Shown here: positions 7,718-16,857 of the stretch, piece by piece | Numbering within the stretch: the stretch's first letter is position 1 | How the letters are laid out: each line of letters begins with the position of its first letter | NCBI RefSeq assembly: GCF_002159535.1 | Contig: NZ_NFIU01000002.1 | Coordinates: 186,001 to 250,000 of the forward strand | DNA: 64,000 nucleotides | Origin: Olsenella sp. An290 | GTDB taxonomy: Bacteria; Actinomycetota; Coriobacteriia; Coriobacteriales; Atopobiaceae | Direction of reading: 5' to 3' | Program-made: the position numbers and the translations under genes | Notes under the pieces: model-generated | What the model saw: the letters and a program-made list of their open reading frames with translations, nothing else | Told to the model about the DNA's origin: nothing | Database searches by the model: none

Positions 7718-8482
7718 TCAGGCGCCTCGGGCCACGGCGGGCGCCGCCGCGGCGTCGAAGAGCTTGACGAGGCGCACCACGGTCCCCTCCCCCGCCCGCT
7801 TGGGCGCGATGCTCACCGAGTCGGCGAGAAGCCTCATGAGCCGGATGCCGCGCCCCCGCTCGGCCCCGGGGCCCGTCTCGGGGGGCTCCTCGCCCTCCGC
7901 GAGCTCGAAGCCCTCCCCGCAGTCGGTCACCTCCACGGTCACGCGGTCGGGATAGGCCGTGACCGTGGCGAGCACGCCACAGCCGCAGGTGTGGTCGATG
8001 GCGTTGCCCAGCGCCTCCCCGCAGGCGAGCGTGAGGTCGAAGACCCCGTCGGGCGAGAAGGGCAGGCGGGACACGAGCTCGCAGACGCGCTCGCGCGCGG
8101 ACGCGAGCTCGGCGGGGCCCACGCGGAAGGTCGTGCGCCAGCGGGGCAGCACGGCCGGGTCGAGCGCGGACACCTCGCGGCGCGACCCCGCGCGCGCGAC
8201 CGGCATGTAGTCGACCATGCGCATGAGGGAGAGCGCGCGGTAGAGCTGCGGCGAGACGTTGTAGAGCGAGAGCAGCCCGCCCGAGGCCCTCATGTGGCGC
8301 AGCTCCGTGAGAATGAGGCCCATCCCCGCCGAGTCCACGTAGCGCGCCGCGGCCATGTTCATGAAGATGCGCCGCGCACCGCCCGCGATGAGGCGGTCGA
8401 TGCGGCGGCGCACGACGGGCACCGTGGTGACGTCGAGGTCCCCCTCGAGGTTGACGAGCGCTATGTCCACAGGAGCGTTCAT
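7718..8482 (-). CDS. Fused STAS anti-anti-sigma domain and RsbW-type HATPase
   Basis: 254 residues in two domains. Residues about 4-95 are a STAS domain of the SpoIIAA/RsbV type with the phosphorylatable serine in YVDSAGMG (Ser51). Residues about 115-245 are a GHKL ATPase of the SpoIIAB/RsbW type: N-box CGEALGNAIDH (Glu156, Asn160), G1 box DCGEGF, and ERGRGIRLM. Normally antagonist and kinase are separate proteins; here they are one chain, downstream of an RsbU-like phosphatase that could dephosphorylate the serine. No sigma factor lies nearby. ATG at 8482 has GGGGA 10 bases upstream; ATG at 8500 (six residues longer) lacks such a site. Confidence 0.85.
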   Translation of the reverse strand: MNAPVDIALVNLEGDLDVTTVPVVRRRIDRLIAGGARRIFMNMAAARYVDSAGMGLILTELRHMRASGGLLSLYNVSPQLYRALSLMRMVDYMPVARAGSRREVSALDPAVLPRWRTTFRVGPAELASARERVCELVSRLPFSPDGVFDLTLACGEALGNAIDHTCGCGVLATVTAYPDRVTVEVTDCGEGFELAEGEEPPETGPGAERGRGIRLMRLLADSVSIAPKRAGEGTVVRLVKLFDAAAAPAVARGA

Positions 8483-8575
8483 GCTGTGTTTATTCCCCAT
8501 GCGCGACGCCGCTAACCGCGCGCCGCGAGCGGCGCGGGACGGGCCGGGCGCGGCCGAGAAGGCGCCACAGGCGCG

Positions 8576-10813
8576 CTACCGCGCGCGGCCCACCTCGTCG
8601 AAGCGCAGGGCGAGCATCGCGACGTCGTCCTCGAGGTTGCGTCCCGTAAAGGCCTCGAGCCCCTCGAGCAGGCGCCCCACGAAGCCCTCGAAGGGCCGGT
8701 CCGCGGCGGACTCGCGCATCACCATCTCGCGCAGGCCCTCCTCGCCGAAGAACGCCCCCTCGGGGTCGCGCGCCTCGGTCGTGCCGTCGGTGTAGAGGAG
8801 AAGGACGTCGCCCGGCGCGATCCGCACCGTCCCGTCACGGTAGGCGATGTCGTGGAAGGCCCCCACGACGCCGGACTGGACGTCGAGCGCCGAGATCTCG
8901 TCGGCGCCGTCGCGCACCATGATCGCGGGCGGGTGCCCGGCCGAGCAATACCTGATCTTGCCCGCCGAAAGGTCGACGATGCCCACGAAGAGCGTCGCGA
9001 AGGTCTCGAGCCGCGAGAACCCGAGCAGAAACTCGTTCAGGGACCGCACCATCCGCGCCGGGGCGAGCCCCTCCCAGGCGTACGCCCCGAGCGCGGTCTT
9101 CACGGCCGCGGAGACCGAGGCCGCCTCCACGCCCTTGCCCGAGACGTCGCCCATGATGACGCAGGCGCGCCGTCCCGGCAGCCGGATGAGGTCGTAGAAG
9201 TCCCCGCCCACGGAGGCCGCCTTGGTGGCGGAGGAGTAGACGGCCTCGGCCGTGATGCCGTCGACCTGCTGGAGCTCGTTTCTCATGCCGGTCTGGAGCG
9301 CCTGGGAGATCCGCTTGTCCCGCTCGCGCGCCTCCTCACCGCGGGCGATGTCGCGCACGTCCTCGAGGAGGCCCCAGAGGAACTCGAGCTCGAGGTCATC
9401 GAGGGGCTCGGCCCCATAGGGGCGCAGGAGCAGCGCGCCGCAGCGCTCCCTCGCGAGCTCCCCCAGGTCCACGAGGGCGCCCTCGCACGGCTCCCCGAGC
9501 TCGCGCAGGAAGGCCCCGAGGTCGGAGCCGGGCAGGATCGGCGCCACGCAGATGCCGTCGCGCTCGTAGGCGCGCACGAGGTCGGCCGTGGCCCCCGGGA
9601 GCGCGCGGGTGCCCGTGAGCGGAAGCTCGGCCACCGAGACGCCCTGGTGGGGGTTCACGCGGACGCGGACGGGCACGGCCTCGAGCTCCTCCGCCGCGGC
9701 GGAGAGGACGTCCCACACGCGCCCGAGAAGGCTCTCCTCGCCCGTCTCGGCCGAGGAGGCGTCGAGCAGCTCCTCGCGGAGCTCGGTCGAGAGGGCGGCG
9801 AGCCGCTCGGCCCGCTGGGAGCGCAGCGCCGCGAAGGCGCCCTCGAGCTGCACCGCCAGATAGTGCGCGACGGAGTCGAGCAGGCGCGCGTCGTCGGCCG
9901 GAAGCGGGTGCATCCGGCGCCAGCCAACCTCGATGATGGCGATGACGTGCCCGCCAAACCACACGGGCACGGCCATGAAGCTCGTGAAGGGCGGAAGGAT
10001 GTCGCTCTTGAGGGTCAAGATCTCGTGGGTCTCCTCGTTCACCACCTCGCGGGTGGCGAGCCTGCCGCGCCGCAGCTGCTCCACGAGCGGCGCGCACACC
10101 CTAAGGCGCACCGCGCAGCCCTCGTGCACGGCGAGCCGCTCCACGGCGCGGTCGAAGGCCATGAAGCGGGCGACGCGCTCCCCCGCAAGGCCGCTCGAGA
10201 GCCCCCGCAGGTGAAAGCCGTCGGAGCCGGCGAGGTAGACGATCGTGCCGTCCGCCTCCATGGCGTCGGTGATCTCCTCGAGCACGCGCCCGAAGAGCTC
10301 GGAGAGGTCGCTGATGTCGATGGTGTCGAGCACGATCTTGAGCGTGCCCGACAGGCGGTGGTTGGCGCGGCGCAGGTCGTCGAGGGCGCGGTCGTGCTCG
10401 CGCTCCACGCGCTCCGTGTCATCCACGGGCAGGGCCACGAGGACGTGCGTGCCGGCCGTCCCGACAACGGCGCCGCAGCGCACGCGGGCGCGGCCGAGCC
10501 GGCCGTCGGCCCCCACGCAGGGGGCGAGCGCAAGGGAGCCGTCAAGGGGGAACGGCAGGTCGCCGGGCGAGAAGGACCCCGTGGGCTCGGAGCCGTCCTC
10601 GGCCGGGAAGACGCGGCGGACGTCCGCGCCCACGAGCGGCGTGGCACCGCCGAAGAGCGCGCCCGCCTCGTCGTTGGCGAGAAGCACGCGGCCGGTGCCG
10701 TCAAAGACGAGCACGGCCTCCCCGGTGAGCTGGAGGAGCTTCGCAAGGGTCCCGACGAGGCTCCCCTCGCCGAGGCCCTCCACCCGTCTCGTGCTGAGCT
10801 TGCCCGCCGTCAT
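8576..10813 (-). CDS. RsbU-type PP2C phosphatase with PAS and GAF sensor domains
   Basis: 745 residues, soluble. Residues about 25-130 resemble a PAS domain (TGEAVLVFDGTGRVLLANDEAG), 165-325 a GAF domain (FTSFMAVPVWFGGHVIAIIEVGW), 330-500 a linker rich in charged residues, and 512-740 a SpoIIE/PP2C domain with the metal-binding GGDFYD (536-541), GDVSGKG (555-561), LLYTDGTTEA and NLEDDVAML. The expected job is dephosphorylating a STAS protein in response to the sensed signal; the STAS-HATPase gene 90 bases downstream is the obvious target. Ligands of the PAS and GAF domains are unknown. Confidence 0.88.
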   Translation of the reverse strand: MTAGKLSTRRVEGLGEGSLVGTLAKLLQLTGEAVLVFDGTGRVLLANDEAGALFGGATPLVGADVRRVFPAEDGSEPTGSFSPGDLPFPLDGSLALAPCVGADGRLGRARVRCGAVVGTAGTHVLVALPVDDTERVEREHDRALDDLRRANHRLSGTLKIVLDTIDISDLSELFGRVLEEITDAMEADGTIVYLAGSDGFHLRGLSSGLAGERVARFMAFDRAVERLAVHEGCAVRLRVCAPLVEQLRRGRLATREVVNEETHEILTLKSDILPPFTSFMAVPVWFGGHVIAIIEVGWRRMHPLPADDARLLDSVAHYLAVQLEGAFAALRSQRAERLAALSTELREELLDASSAETGEESLLGRVWDVLSAAAEELEAVPVRVRVNPHQGVSVAELPLTGTRALPGATADLVRAYERDGICVAPILPGSDLGAFLRELGEPCEGALVDLGELARERCGALLLRPYGAEPLDDLELEFLWGLLEDVRDIARGEEARERDKRISQALQTGMRNELQQVDGITAEAVYSSATKAASVGGDFYDLIRLPGRRACVIMGDVSGKGVEAASVSAAVKTALGAYAWEGLAPARMVRSLNEFLLGFSRLETFATLFVGIVDLSAGKIRYCSAGHPPAIMVRDGADEISALDVQSGVVGAFHDIAYRDGTVRIAPGDVLLLYTDGTTEARDPEGAFFGEEGLREMVMRESAADRPFEGFVGRLLEGLEAFTGRNLEDDVAMLALRFDEVGRAR

Positions 10814-10885
10814 GGCTCATCCCCCGCTCGGGTGCCGCTTCACGCCGGGAGGTGCGGGGCCCGGCCGCGCCGACGGCACGTATAC

Positions 10886-10911
10886 GAAAACGGGCCCCTT
10901 GCGGGGCCCGT
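10886..10911 (-). terminator. Terminator after tRNA-Leu
   Basis: ACGGGCCCC and GGGGCCCGT (10890-10911) form a strong stem followed on the minus strand by TTTTCG; 9 bases past the tRNA 3' end. Confidence 0.75.
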
Positions 10912-10920
10912 ACACCTTCG

Positions 10921-11011
10921 TGGTGTCGGAGGCGGGACTTGAACCCGCACGACCTTTTAGTCAGTCACTAGCACCTCAAGCTAGCGCGTCTGCCAATTCC
11001 GCCACTCCGAC
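10921..11011 (-). tRNA. tRNA-Leu (GAG)
   Basis: 91-base class II tRNA on the reverse strand: 5' GTCGGAG, long variable arm, T arm GGTTCAAGTCC, encoded ACCA. Anticodon loop CTTGAGG gives GAG. Confidence 0.95.
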
Positions 11012-11041
11012 TTGTCACTGCGCTGCGTTCGCGCATGGGAT

Positions 11042-11070
11042 AGTATGCACGAGAGCCCGCCCGTGTGCAA
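11042..11070 (-). promoter_or_regulatory. Promoter of tRNA-Leu
   Basis: Minus strand TTGCAC (11070-11065), 17 bases, CATACT (11047-11042), 31 bases before the tRNA. Upstream are A/T runs that could act as an UP-like element. Confidence 0.65.
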
Positions 11071-11163
11071 CCCCCTTTTTTGGATTTTTTTGCACGTCTC
11101 GCAAAATTCCTCCCCGCGCATGCGACTACCTGCGAGTTTGCCCTCAGACGACGGGCGCGGCAT

Positions 11164-11192
11164 GAAAAAAGGAGGCGCCCTCGGGCACCTCC
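11164..11192 (-). terminator. Terminator of secG
   Basis: GGAGGTGCCC / GGGCGCCTCC hairpin (11171-11192, one wobble pair) followed on the minus strand by six T; 29 bases after the secG stop. Confidence 0.85.
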
Positions 11193-11220
11193 CCTAGCAC
11201 GTGTGCTGTCCGGCGGCCGC

Positions 11221-11472
11221 CTAGCCGAGCACGCCCGTCGGGAACGTGAGCGCCATGACGAGAACGCACGCGATGAAGACCACGGAGGTGATCACCGTGA
11301 GGCGGTTGAGGTTCTTCTCGAGCACGCCCGAGCCCGCCCCGGAGTTGTAGAGCGAGGAGGCGATCATGTCGGAGACACCGGTCCCCTTGCCGGAGTGCAT
11401 GAGAACCAGGATGACGGTGAGGGCACCGGAGAGGAACAGCAGGACGGTCAGGATGATGTTGAGCGGGGTCAC
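11221..11472 (-). CDS. secG: Preprotein translocase subunit SecG
   Basis: 83 residues, two transmembrane helices (about 4-24 and 56-76) joined by the conserved loop LMHSGKGTGVSDMIASS, which is diagnostic of SecG. It assists SecYE in protein export. Start is GTG at 11472 with AAAGGAG 6 bases upstream; starts further upstream would add an unlikely hydrophobic leader. It lies downstream of the tpiA terminator and is probably transcribed from its own promoter. Confidence 0.93.
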   Translation of the reverse strand: MTPLNIILTVLLFLSGALTVILVLMHSGKGTGVSDMIASSLYNSGAGSGVLEKNLNRLTVITSVVFIACVLVMALTFPTGVLG

Positions 11473-11517
11473 GAGCGTCTCCTTTGGGAACAGATGCATA
11501 ACGACGAACCATGGTAA

Positions 11518-11549
11518 CACAAAGGGGCCCGGACGTATCCGGGCCCCAG
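11518..11549 (-). terminator. Terminator of the gap-pgk-tpiA stretch
   Basis: Perfect 10-bp stem GGGGCCCGGA (11524-11533) / TCCGGGCCCC (11538-11547) with a 4-base loop and minus-strand TTTGTGTT, 25 bases after tpiA. Confidence 0.85.
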
Positions 11550-11574
11550 AATAAACAGACGCTCCTGCGAAGGC

Positions 11575-12342
11575 CTACGCCATGGCGCTCTTGACCATGG
11601 CCGCAAAGCTGTCGGCCTTGAGGGAGGCGCCGCCGACGAGCGCGCCGTCGACGTCCTCCTTCTCCAGGAAGCCGGCGATGTTCTCCGGCTTGGCGGAGCC
11701 GCCGTAGAGCACGCGGATGCCCTGGGCGGTCTCCTCGCCGAAGATCTCGACGAGCGTGGCGCGGATGGCGCCGCAGACCTCCTGGGCGTCATCGGCCGTG
11801 GCGGTCTTGCCGGTGCCGATGGCCCAGATGGGCTCGTAGGCGATCACGTACTTGGAGGGGTCGGTAATCTCGAGGCCCTCGGTGTCCTTCTTGATCTGGT
11901 CGACGACGAACTCGACGTGCTTGCCGGCCTCGCGGACCTCGAGGGACTCGCCGCAGCAGGAGATGGGGACGATGCCGTGAGCCATGAGGGCCTTCGCCTT
12001 CTTGTTCACGTCCTCGTCCGTCTCGCCGAAGTAGTCGCGGCGCTCGGAGTGGCCGATGATGCAGTGGGTGGCGCCCACGGCCTCGAGCATGTCGGGAGCG
12101 GTCTCGCCGGTGTAGGCGCCGGACTCCTCCCAGTAGACGTTCTGCGCGCCGAGCGCGAACGGCGCGGAGGCCTGCTCGATGACCTCGGAGACGCCCTTGA
12201 GGTCGACGGTGGGCGGGCAGACGACGACGTCCACGTCGCCGGTGCCGCCGGCCAGCTCGTCGGCAAGGCCCTGGGCGAGGACGACGCCGTCGCTCCAGGT
12301 CTTGTTCATCTTCCAGTTGCCAGAGATCATCCTCTTACGCAT
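11575..12342 (-). CDS. tpiA: Triosephosphate isomerase
   Basis: 255 residues, complete TIM barrel. Lys in GNWKMNK, catalytic His in IIGHSERR, catalytic Glu in [13 protein letters not shown], and the phosphate-binding [10 protein letters not shown] are all present. It interconverts dihydroxyacetone phosphate and glyceraldehyde 3-phosphate. ATG at 12342 overlaps the pgk stop by 8 bases and has GGAGG 9 bases upstream. Confidence 0.97.
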   Translation of the reverse strand: MRKRMISGNWKMNKTWSDGVVLAQGLADELAGGTGDVDVVVCPPTVDLKGVSEVIEQASAPFALGAQNVYWEESGAYTGETAPDMLEAVGATHCIIGHSERRDYFGETDEDVNKKAKALMAHGIVPISCCGESLEVREAGKHVEFVVDQIKKDTEGLEITDPSKYVIAYEPIWAIGTGKTATADDAQEVCGAIRATLVEIFGEETAQGIRVLYGGSAKPENIAGFLEKEDVDGALVGGASLKADSFAAMVKSAMA

Positions 12343-13525
12343 CGAGAAGCGCCTCCACTCCAGGCAGGGCCTTGCCCTCGACGAGCTCCATGGAAGCGCC
12401 ACCGCCGGTGGAGATCCAGCTCATCTTGTCGGCCAGGCCGAACTTGTTGATGGCCGCGACGGAGTCGCCGCCGCCGATGATCGAGGTGCAGTCGGAGTCC
12501 GCGATGGCGCGGGCGACGGCCTCGGTGCCGTGGGCGAAGTTGTCGAACTCGAAGACGCCCATCGGGCCGTTCCAGAAGACGGTCTTGGCGCCCTGGATGG
12601 CCTCGGCGTAGAGCTTCTCGGTCTCGGGGCCGATGTCCATGCCCTCACGGTCGTCGGGGATGGCGTCGGAGGTCACGACCTCCGGCACGGCGTCCTCGCC
12701 GAAGTGGTCGGCGACGCGGTTGTCCACGGGGAGCAGGATCTTGACGCCCTTCTCCTCGGCCTTCTTGAGCATCTCGCCCGCGCGCTCGACCCAGTCCTCC
12801 TCCTTGAGGGAGTTGCCCACGCTCATGCCCTGGGCGAGGAAGAAGGTGTAGGCCATGCCGCCGCCGATGATGAGGGTGTCGGCGGAGTCGATGAGGTGGT
12901 CAAGGACGCCGATCTTGGAGGACACCTTGGAGCCGCCCACGATGGCGACGAAGGGACGCTCGGGCTCGGCGAAGATGGAGGTCAGCGTGTCGACCTCCTT
13001 CTCGAGCAGGAAGCCGGCGACGGCGGGCAGGTACGCGGCGGGGCCGACGACCGAGCCCTGGGCGCGGTGCGCGGTGCCGAAGGCGTCGAGCACGAAGACG
13101 TCGCCGTAGGAGGCGAGGGTCTTGGCGATCTCGGGGTCGTTCTTCTTCTCGCGCTTGTCAAAGCGGACGTTCTCGAGGACGAGGATGTCGCCCGGCTCGA
13201 GGGCGGCCACGGCCGCGGCGGCCTTCTCGCCGTAGGTGTCGTCGACGAACTTGACGTCATAGCCGGTGAGCTCGGCGAGCTTGTCGGCGGCCGGCTTGAG
13301 CGAGAGCGCGGGCTCGGGGCCGTCGCCCTTGGGGCGGCCAAGGTGGCTCATGAGGATGACCTTGGCGTTGTGCTCCTTGAGGTACTGAATCGTCGGGATG
13401 GCGGCACGGACGCGCGTGTCGTCGGTCACCACGCCGTCCTTCAGGGGCACGTTGAAGTCAACGCGCATGAGGACGCGCTTGCCGTCGACGTCGATGTCGC
13501 GAACGGTCTTCTTGGTGAAAGCCAT
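12335..13525 (-). CDS. pgk: Phosphoglycerate kinase
   Basis: 396 residues, normal length. [12 protein letters not shown] and [12 protein letters not shown] at the substrate site and [15 protein letters not shown] near the nucleotide site are intact. It makes ATP from 1,3-bisphosphoglycerate. ATG at 13525 has AAGGAG 5 bases upstream; a GTG six bases earlier is less well placed. It sits between gap and tpiA as in many Gram-positive genomes. Confidence 0.97.
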   Translation of the reverse strand: MAFTKKTVRDIDVDGKRVLMRVDFNVPLKDGVVTDDTRVRAAIPTIQYLKEHNAKVILMSHLGRPKGDGPEPALSLKPAADKLAELTGYDVKFVDDTYGEKAAAAVAALEPGDILVLENVRFDKREKKNDPEIAKTLASYGDVFVLDAFGTAHRAQGSVVGPAAYLPAVAGFLLEKEVDTLTSIFAEPERPFVAIVGGSKVSSKIGVLDHLIDSADTLIIGGGMAYTFFLAQGMSVGNSLKEEDWVERAGEMLKKAEEKGVKILLPVDNRVADHFGEDAVPEVVTSDAIPDDREGMDIGPETEKLYAEAIQGAKTVFWNGPMGVFEFDNFAHGTEAVARAIADSDCTSIIGGGDSVAAINKFGLADKMSWISTGGGASMELVEGKALPGVEALLDA

Positions 13526-13549
13526 GTTCACTCCTTGCGATTGGAACCT

Positions 13550-13596
13550 TACGAAAAGGGGCGCGGCCGCGGCCCTGTGAGCTGCGACCGCACCCC
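13550..13596 (-). terminator. Hairpin between gap and pgk
   Basis: GGGGCGCGGCCGCGG (13558-13572) pairs with CTGCGACCGCACCCC (13582-13596) allowing G-U pairs, followed on the minus strand by TTTTCG. A partial terminator here would make gap mRNA more abundant than pgk-tpiA mRNA. Confidence 0.65.
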
Positions 13597-13621
13597 TCTT
13601 GAAGCTGATGCGAAGCGAGAA

Positions 13622-14647
13622 CTACGCGACGAACTTCTCGAAGTACTTGATGGTGCGGACCATCTGGGAGGTGTAGGAGTTCTCGTTGTCGTACCAAGAG
13701 GTGACCTGAACGAGGCTCTGGCCGTTGCCGAGGTCCTGGACCATGGTCTGGGTGGCGTCGAAGATCGAGCCGTGGGTCTCGCCGATGATGTCGGAGGAGA
13801 CGATGTCGTCCTCGTTGTAGGCGAAGGTCTCGGGGATGGTCTCGGCGTAGGCCTTCATCGCGGCGTTGACCTCATCCTTGGTGACGACCTTGTCAACCAC
13901 GCAGTAGAGGTTGGTGATGGAGCCGGTCGGCGTCGGGACGCGCTGGGCGGCACCGATGAGCTTGCCGTTGAGCTCCGGGAGGACCAGGCCGATGGCCTTG
14001 GCGGCACCCGTGGAGTTGGGGACGATGTTCTGCGCGCAGGCGCGGGAGCGACGCTTGTTGCCCTTGCGCTGCGGGCCGTCGAGCGGCATCTGGTCGCCGG
14101 TGTAGGCGTGGATGGTGGTCATGATGCCGGAGACGATCGGCGCGAAGTCGTTCAGACCCTTGGCCATGGGGGCGAGGCAGTTGGTGGTGCAGGAGGCCGC
14201 GGAGATGATGTTGTCATCGGCGGTCAGCTGCTCGTGGTTGACGTTGTAGACGATCGTGGGGAGGTCGTTGCCCGCGGGAGCGGAGATGACGACCTTCTTG
14301 GCGCCGGCGTCGATGTGAGCCTGGGCCTTGGCCTTGGAGGTGTAGAAGCCGGTGCACTCGAGGACGACGTCAACGCCGAGCTCGCCCCAGGGGAGCTTGG
14401 AGGCGTCGGCCTCCTTGTAGATGGTGATCTTCTTGCCGTCGACGGTGATGGAGTCCTCGCCGGCCTCGACCTTGTGGTCGCGGGCGTAGTTGCCCTGCGT
14501 GGTGTCGTACTTCAGGAGGTACGCGAGCATGTCCGGGGAGGTGAGGTCGTTGATGGCGACGATCTCGGAGCCCTCGTGACCGAACATCTGACGGAACGCC
14601 AGACGGCCGATGCGACCAAAGCCGTTGATAGCAACCTTTACTGCCAT
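13622..14647 (-). CDS. gap: Glyceraldehyde-3-phosphate dehydrogenase
   Basis: 341 residues. Rossmann motif NGFGRIGR near the N-terminus, catalytic cysteine in [13 protein letters not shown], and C-terminal [13 protein letters not shown]. It oxidises glyceraldehyde 3-phosphate with NAD+ and phosphate. ATG at 14647 follows AAGGAG by 5 bases. First gene of the gap-pgk-tpiA set. Confidence 0.97.
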   Translation of the reverse strand: MAVKVAINGFGRIGRLAFRQMFGHEGSEIVAINDLTSPDMLAYLLKYDTTQGNYARDHKVEAGEDSITVDGKKITIYKEADASKLPWGELGVDVVLECTGFYTSKAKAQAHIDAGAKKVVISAPAGNDLPTIVYNVNHEQLTADDNIISAASCTTNCLAPMAKGLNDFAPIVSGIMTTIHAYTGDQMPLDGPQRKGNKRRSRACAQNIVPNSTGAAKAIGLVLPELNGKLIGAAQRVPTPTGSITNLYCVVDKVVTKDEVNAAMKAYAETIPETFAYNEDDIVSSDIIGETHGSIFDATQTMVQDLGNGQSLVQVTSWYDNENSYTSQMVRTIKYFEKFVA

Positions 14648-14726
14648 GCTTTCTCCTTTCACGGGGCCGACGGGGCTTCTCCCCGGCGGACCAAAGCAAC
14701 ACGAGGGCTCGCGCCCTTGCCAACCG

Positions 14727-14757
14727 ATAGTGTACCCCAGCCGCGCGGCGCTGAACC
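14727..14757 (-). promoter_or_regulatory. Putative gap promoter
   Basis: Minus strand TACACT (-10) near 14735 preceded by 17 bases and a weak GGTTCA, about 85 bases before the gap start. Best -10-like sequence in the spacer; not tested. Confidence 0.35.
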
Positions 14758-14859
14758 ACGTAATCTGAAACAGCGGAGAAATTTGAGCGGTGGGCGCTCA
14801 GGTTTTCTCGGCGGAGAGTCGCTCGGGGCGCTCCCCCTCCCCCTCCGGGGCGCCCGAGT

Positions 14860-14964
14860 CATTTGGGGACGGGTTATTTCGGCCAGAGATTTTGGGACAG
14901 GCCTGGCCGCTGAGTCGCCAGGCCTGTCCCAAAATCTCTGGCCGAAATAACCCGTCCCCAAATG
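14860..14964. repeat. Perfect 48-bp palindrome (REP-like element)
   Basis: Left arm 14860-14907 and right arm 14917-14964 are exact reverse complements over 48 bases with a 9-base loop; the arm starts CATTTGGGGACGGGTTATTT and ends GACAGGCCTGGC. It begins 2 bases beyond the whiA stop. It is more AT-rich than its surroundings. The GGGGAC / GGGACAGG words resemble REP elements associated with RAYT transposases. As RNA it would form a very stable hairpin and may terminate or protect whiA mRNA. Confidence 0.9.
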
Positions 14965-14966
14965 GG

Positions 14967-15899
14967 TCACGCCTCGGCCTCCTCGACGACCTGCTGGAGG
15001 CGCAGCACGCGATGGTACATCGCGGACTTCGACGCCGGGGGATCGAGCTCGTCGCCGAGGGCGGCGAGCGAGAGCTCCGGATGCGCCCGGCGCGCGCGGC
15101 AGAAGGCGCGCAGCGCCGGGGGGAGCGCCGACAGGCCGGGGTTCCTCTCGGCACGGGCGATGAGCTCGAGCTGGGCGGCCGCGGCCCCGGTCTGGCGGGC
15201 CTGGTTTGCCATCTCGGCGTTGACGCGGCGGTTGACGTCGTTCTTGACGGACTTCTTGGCCCGGGCCACCTCGACGACGCGCGCCATCCTGAGCGCGCCC
15301 ATCGCGCGCAGGAGCGCGATCACGTCGTCGTAGCTCTTGAGGTAGATGGCGAAGGCGCCGCGGCGGCGGTTGAGGCGGCTCGTGACGCCGAAGGAGTCCA
15401 CGATCTGCGCGAGGCCGTGGGCGAAGTCCTCCCCCGTCACCGCGATCTCCAGGTGAAAGTCCCCGCGCGGGTCCGCGATGAAGCCGCCGGCCATGAAGGC
15501 GCCGCGCACGAAGGCCGCGCGGGCCCGGGCGTCCCTCAGGAGGTGCGTGGGGACCGTGGTGGCAAGGCCGTGGCCGGGGACCAAGATCCCGAGCGTCACG
15601 AGGTCGCGCGCGAGCTCCTCCTGCTCCGGCATCTCGATGAGGTAGTTCCTCGTCTTGTGCAGGACCGAGCGGCGCACCGTGAGCGGCGTCTCCAGGTCGA
15701 AGAGCTTGTGCGTGAGCTTGATGATCGTGCGCGCGACGGCGCCGGTCTCGGTGGCTATGCGGATCGAGTAGCGCCCCGCGCCGCGAAACGACAGCGTGCC
15801 GCACACGCGCACAAGGGCGGAGAGCTGGGCGAGCTCCGCGGCGGGCGTGCCGCCCTCCACGCGGGAGAGCTCGTCTTTGACCTGCGCGGTAAACGACAT
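14967..15899 (-). CDS. whiA: Sporulation/cell-division regulator WhiA
   Basis: 310 residues. N-terminal LAGLIDADG-derived domain (about 20-200, with RGAFMAGGFIADPRGDFHLE) and C-terminal helix-turn-helix (about 225-305, ending LQQVVEEAEA). In non-sporulating actinobacteria and Firmicutes it binds DNA and affects cell division. It follows rapZ with one base between stop and start, the usual rapZ-whiA pairing. Confidence 0.95.
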   Translation of the reverse strand: MSFTAQVKDELSRVEGGTPAAELAQLSALVRVCGTLSFRGAGRYSIRIATETGAVARTIIKLTHKLFDLETPLTVRRSVLHKTRNYLIEMPEQEELARDLVTLGILVPGHGLATTVPTHLLRDARARAAFVRGAFMAGGFIADPRGDFHLEIAVTGEDFAHGLAQIVDSFGVTSRLNRRRGAFAIYLKSYDDVIALLRAMGALRMARVVEVARAKKSVKNDVNRRVNAEMANQARQTGAAAAQLELIARAERNPGLSALPPALRAFCRARRAHPELSLAALGDELDPPASKSAMYHRVLRLQQVVEEAEA

Positions 15900-15900
15900 G

Positions 15901-16827
15901 CTAGCTCGTCCTCACGTTGGCGAGGGCGAGGTCGCGGTGGGAGAGGCACACGTGGTAGCCGCCCTTCTCGAGGTAGGCCGCCGTGGCGTTGGCTATGGCC
16001 ACGCTCCGGTGCTGGCCGCCCGTGCAGCCCACGGCGATCGAGAGGCTCGTCTTGCCCTCGGCCACGTAGCCGGGCATCGTCACGTCGAGCAGGCGGTACC
16101 ACGCCTCAAGGAACTGCTCGGTGATGGGGTTGCCGAGCACGAAGTCGGCCACGAGCCGGTCGTTGCCCGTGAGGGCGCGCATCTCGGGGTCGTAGAAGGG
16201 GTTGGGCAGGAAGCGCACGTCGATCATGAGGTCGGCCTCCACGGGCATGCCGTGCTTGAAGCCGAAGGAGAAGACCGAGACCTCCATGAGCTGCTGGTCG
16301 GTGAGCTCGGAGAAGGCGCGGGTGAGGCGGCGGCGCAGCGCGCTCGTGCGCAGGCGGCTCGTGTCGATCACGAGGTCCGCGGCGTCGCGCACGCTCGAGA
16401 GCTGGGCGCGCTCGCGGGCGATGGCGCTCGTGAGGGACTCGCCGGGGGCCGCGAGCGGGTGGCGGCGGCGGTTCTCGTCGTAGCGGCGGATGAGCACCTC
16501 GTCGGAGGTGTCCAGAAAGACCACGCGAACCGTGAGCTCGTGCTCGCGCAGCTGCGTCACCGAGTCGCTGAACTCGTCGAAGAGCCCCTGGCTGCGCAGG
16601 TCGCAGGTGACGGCCAGGTGGCGTCCCACGCCCGAGTTGATGCCCACGAGCTCCGCGAGCTGCAGCAGCAGGCGCGGCGGGAGGTTGTCGATGCAGAAGT
16701 AGCCCATGTCCTCGAAGACGTGGAGCGCCTGCGTGCGGCCCGAGCCCGACATGCCCGTGATAACCACGACGTCGGGCACGCGGGCGGCGCCCTCTGCGGC
16801 GCGCATCTGCTGGCCGTCTCCTGACAT
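15901..16827 (-). CDS. rapZ: RapZ/YvcJ-family nucleotide-binding protein
   Basis: 308 residues. P-loop GMSGSGRTQ (about 25-33), with Arg in place of the usual Walker Lys as is common in actinobacterial members, then FCIDNLPPRLL and the C-terminal GCTGGQHRSVAIA. In Enterobacteria RapZ controls GlmS through small RNAs; in Gram-positives the role is less clear (YvcJ). ATG at 16827 has GGAGGT three bases upstream. Confidence 0.93.
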   Translation of the reverse strand: MSGDGQQMRAAEGAARVPDVVVITGMSGSGRTQALHVFEDMGYFCIDNLPPRLLLQLAELVGINSGVGRHLAVTCDLRSQGLFDEFSDSVTQLREHELTVRVVFLDTSDEVLIRRYDENRRRHPLAAPGESLTSAIARERAQLSSVRDAADLVIDTSRLRTSALRRRLTRAFSELTDQQLMEVSVFSFGFKHGMPVEADLMIDVRFLPNPFYDPEMRALTGNDRLVADFVLGNPITEQFLEAWYRLLDVTMPGYVAEGKTSLSIAVGCTGGQHRSVAIANATAAYLEKGGYHVCLSHRDLALANVRTS

Positions 16828-16851
16828 GGGACCTCCTCTCGACTGAGGTCC

Positions 16852-16857
16852 AGTATA
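16852..16857 (-). promoter_or_regulatory. Putative -10 of rapZ-whiA
   Basis: TATACT on the minus strand, 25 bases before the rapZ start codon; no clear -35 at 17 bases, so this is tentative. Confidence 0.35.

Noticed and set aside
12179-14950. 923-codon plus-strand open frame over tpiA, pgk and gap
   Set aside because: Antisense shadow of three well-conserved genes; no ribosome site and biased composition.
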